Source: Roseomonas fluvialis (lineage in GTDB: Bacteria > Pseudomonadota > Alphaproteobacteria > Acetobacterales > Acetobacteraceae). Taken from it: 64,000 nt of DNA. Numbering within the stretch: the first letter of the stretch is position 1; every line of letters starts with the position of its first letter. Where the stretch lies: the NCBI RefSeq assembly GCF_022846615.1, contig NZ_AP025637.1, forward strand, positions 4,303,001-4,367,000. Direction: 5' to 3'. The position numbers were made by a program, and so were the translations under genes. Below, one piece after another: positions 63,555 through 64,000 of the stretch. Under the pieces are notes generated by a model. That model was not told where the DNA came from, did not search any database, and saw only the letters and a list, made by a program, of their open reading frames with translations.

Positions 63555-64000
63555 TCACTGGCCGGGCCGCACGCTCGTCGCAAGCGTCCATTCATCGGCG
63601 CGCGCCGCATGCTGCAACCCGCGGCGAAGGCCCCAGAGATTGACCTGATGATGCATCGGCACCAGGCCGACATCGCGCACGGCGATCTCGGTCGCGCGGA
63701 TGAAGATCTGGCGGCGGCGTTCGTCGTCGAGCGTCGCGAGCCCCTCGGCCACCAGCCGGTCCACGTCGCGGTTCGAATAGCGCGAGCGGTTCGACGCACC
63801 CTGCCCAGTGGCGCGGTCGAAAGTCGCGAGCAGCGAGCCGAGCGGCGAGGAGGCTTCCGCCGTATCGATGCCCCAGCCGCCGAAGATCATGCTGTAATCC
63901 TGCCGGCTGGCCGCCGCGATCCAGGTGGCGAAGGGCAGCGCCTGCACGGTGGTCTGGATGCCGGCGCGTGTGAGCATCTGCCCCAGCGCCTGGCAGATGC
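63555..64000 (-). CDS. Family 5 extracellular solute-binding protein, C-terminal fragment (runs off the window)
   Basis: About 148 C-terminal residues are present and the frame stays open to the window edge. The segments AGIQTTVQALPFATWIAAASRQDYSMIFGGWG and NRDVDRLVAEGLATLDDERRRQIFIRATEIAVRDVGLVPMHHQVNLWG match the C-terminal lobe of DppA/OppA-type binding proteins. It is not a copy of the DppA-like gene at 57-59 kb. Its transporter genes, if any, lie outside the window or are shared. Confidence 0.85.
   Translation of the reverse strand, partial: ICQALGQMLTRAGIQTTVQALPFATWIAAASRQDYSMIFGGWGIDTAEASSPLGSLLATFDRATGQGASNRSRYSNRDVDRLVAEGLATLDDERRRQIFIRATEIAVRDVGLVPMHHQVNLWGLRRGLQHAARADEWTLATSVRPGQ

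Overview
The window is about 72% G+C, densely packed, and reads as chromosomal DNA of an alphaproteobacterium. Three things point to the Acetobacteraceae (Roseomonas-like): the conserved block uvrC-pgsA-moaD-moaE, many scavenging importers (a Bug-family binding protein, two NitT/TauT-type systems, a dipeptide-type system), and a squalene-based C30 carotenoid cluster. This placement is inferred from gene content only. I saw no IS elements, phage genes, CRISPR arrays or rRNA genes. One tRNA gene, tRNA-Thr(TGT), is present. Many genes overlap by ATGA, GTGA or TGATG, which indicates translationally coupled operons.

Layout. 1-10.4 kb: the start of fumC, a hydratase, a methyltransferase, a glycine-zipper lipoprotein, uvrB, an AMP-forming ligase, a small type VI secretion cassette (vgrG, an uncharacterised protein, PAAR), an alpha/beta hydrolase and a DUF4087-like protein. 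10.5-16.6 kb: tRNA-Thr, a TonB-like protein, two small ORFs, a NitT/TauT-type ABC importer, a pteridine-reductase-like SDR and folB. 16.6-24.2 kb: a DnaA-box-bearing intergenic region, uvrC, pgsA, a lipoprotein, moaD, moaE, a VOC protein and two tandem paralogous membrane proteins. 24.4-32.6 kb: an Asp/Glu-racemase-superfamily protein, an M14-like protein, a GST, a Bug binding protein, a TauE/SafE permease, an aldose epimerase, a sarcosine-oxidase-like flavoprotein and an acyl-CoA dehydrogenase.

32.6-42.1 kb is the most interesting part. Two CrtI/CrtN-type desaturases, an acyltransferase, a glycosyltransferase, a fused HpnC-HpnD protein, HpnE and an aldehyde dehydrogenase lie head to tail. 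Together they would take farnesyl diphosphate to squalene, desaturate and oxidise it to a C30 carotenoid acid, and then glycosylate and acylate it, paralleling staphyloxanthin synthesis but starting from squalene. 42.1-49.1 kb: a GNAT protein, then on the minus strand ptsN followed by a complete Mrp cation/proton antiporter (mrpAB fused, C, D, E, F, G). 49.3-58.9 kb: a small HTH regulator, then a minus-strand operon of a dipeptide-type ABC importer with both hydantoinase/oxoprolinase subunits. 59.2-64 kb: a FAD monooxygenase, a second NitT/TauT-type importer with a VOC protein, and the 3' end of another family-5 binding protein cut by the window edge.

The coding frames are clear throughout. 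Substrates of the importers, several start codons and the regulatory sites are inferences.
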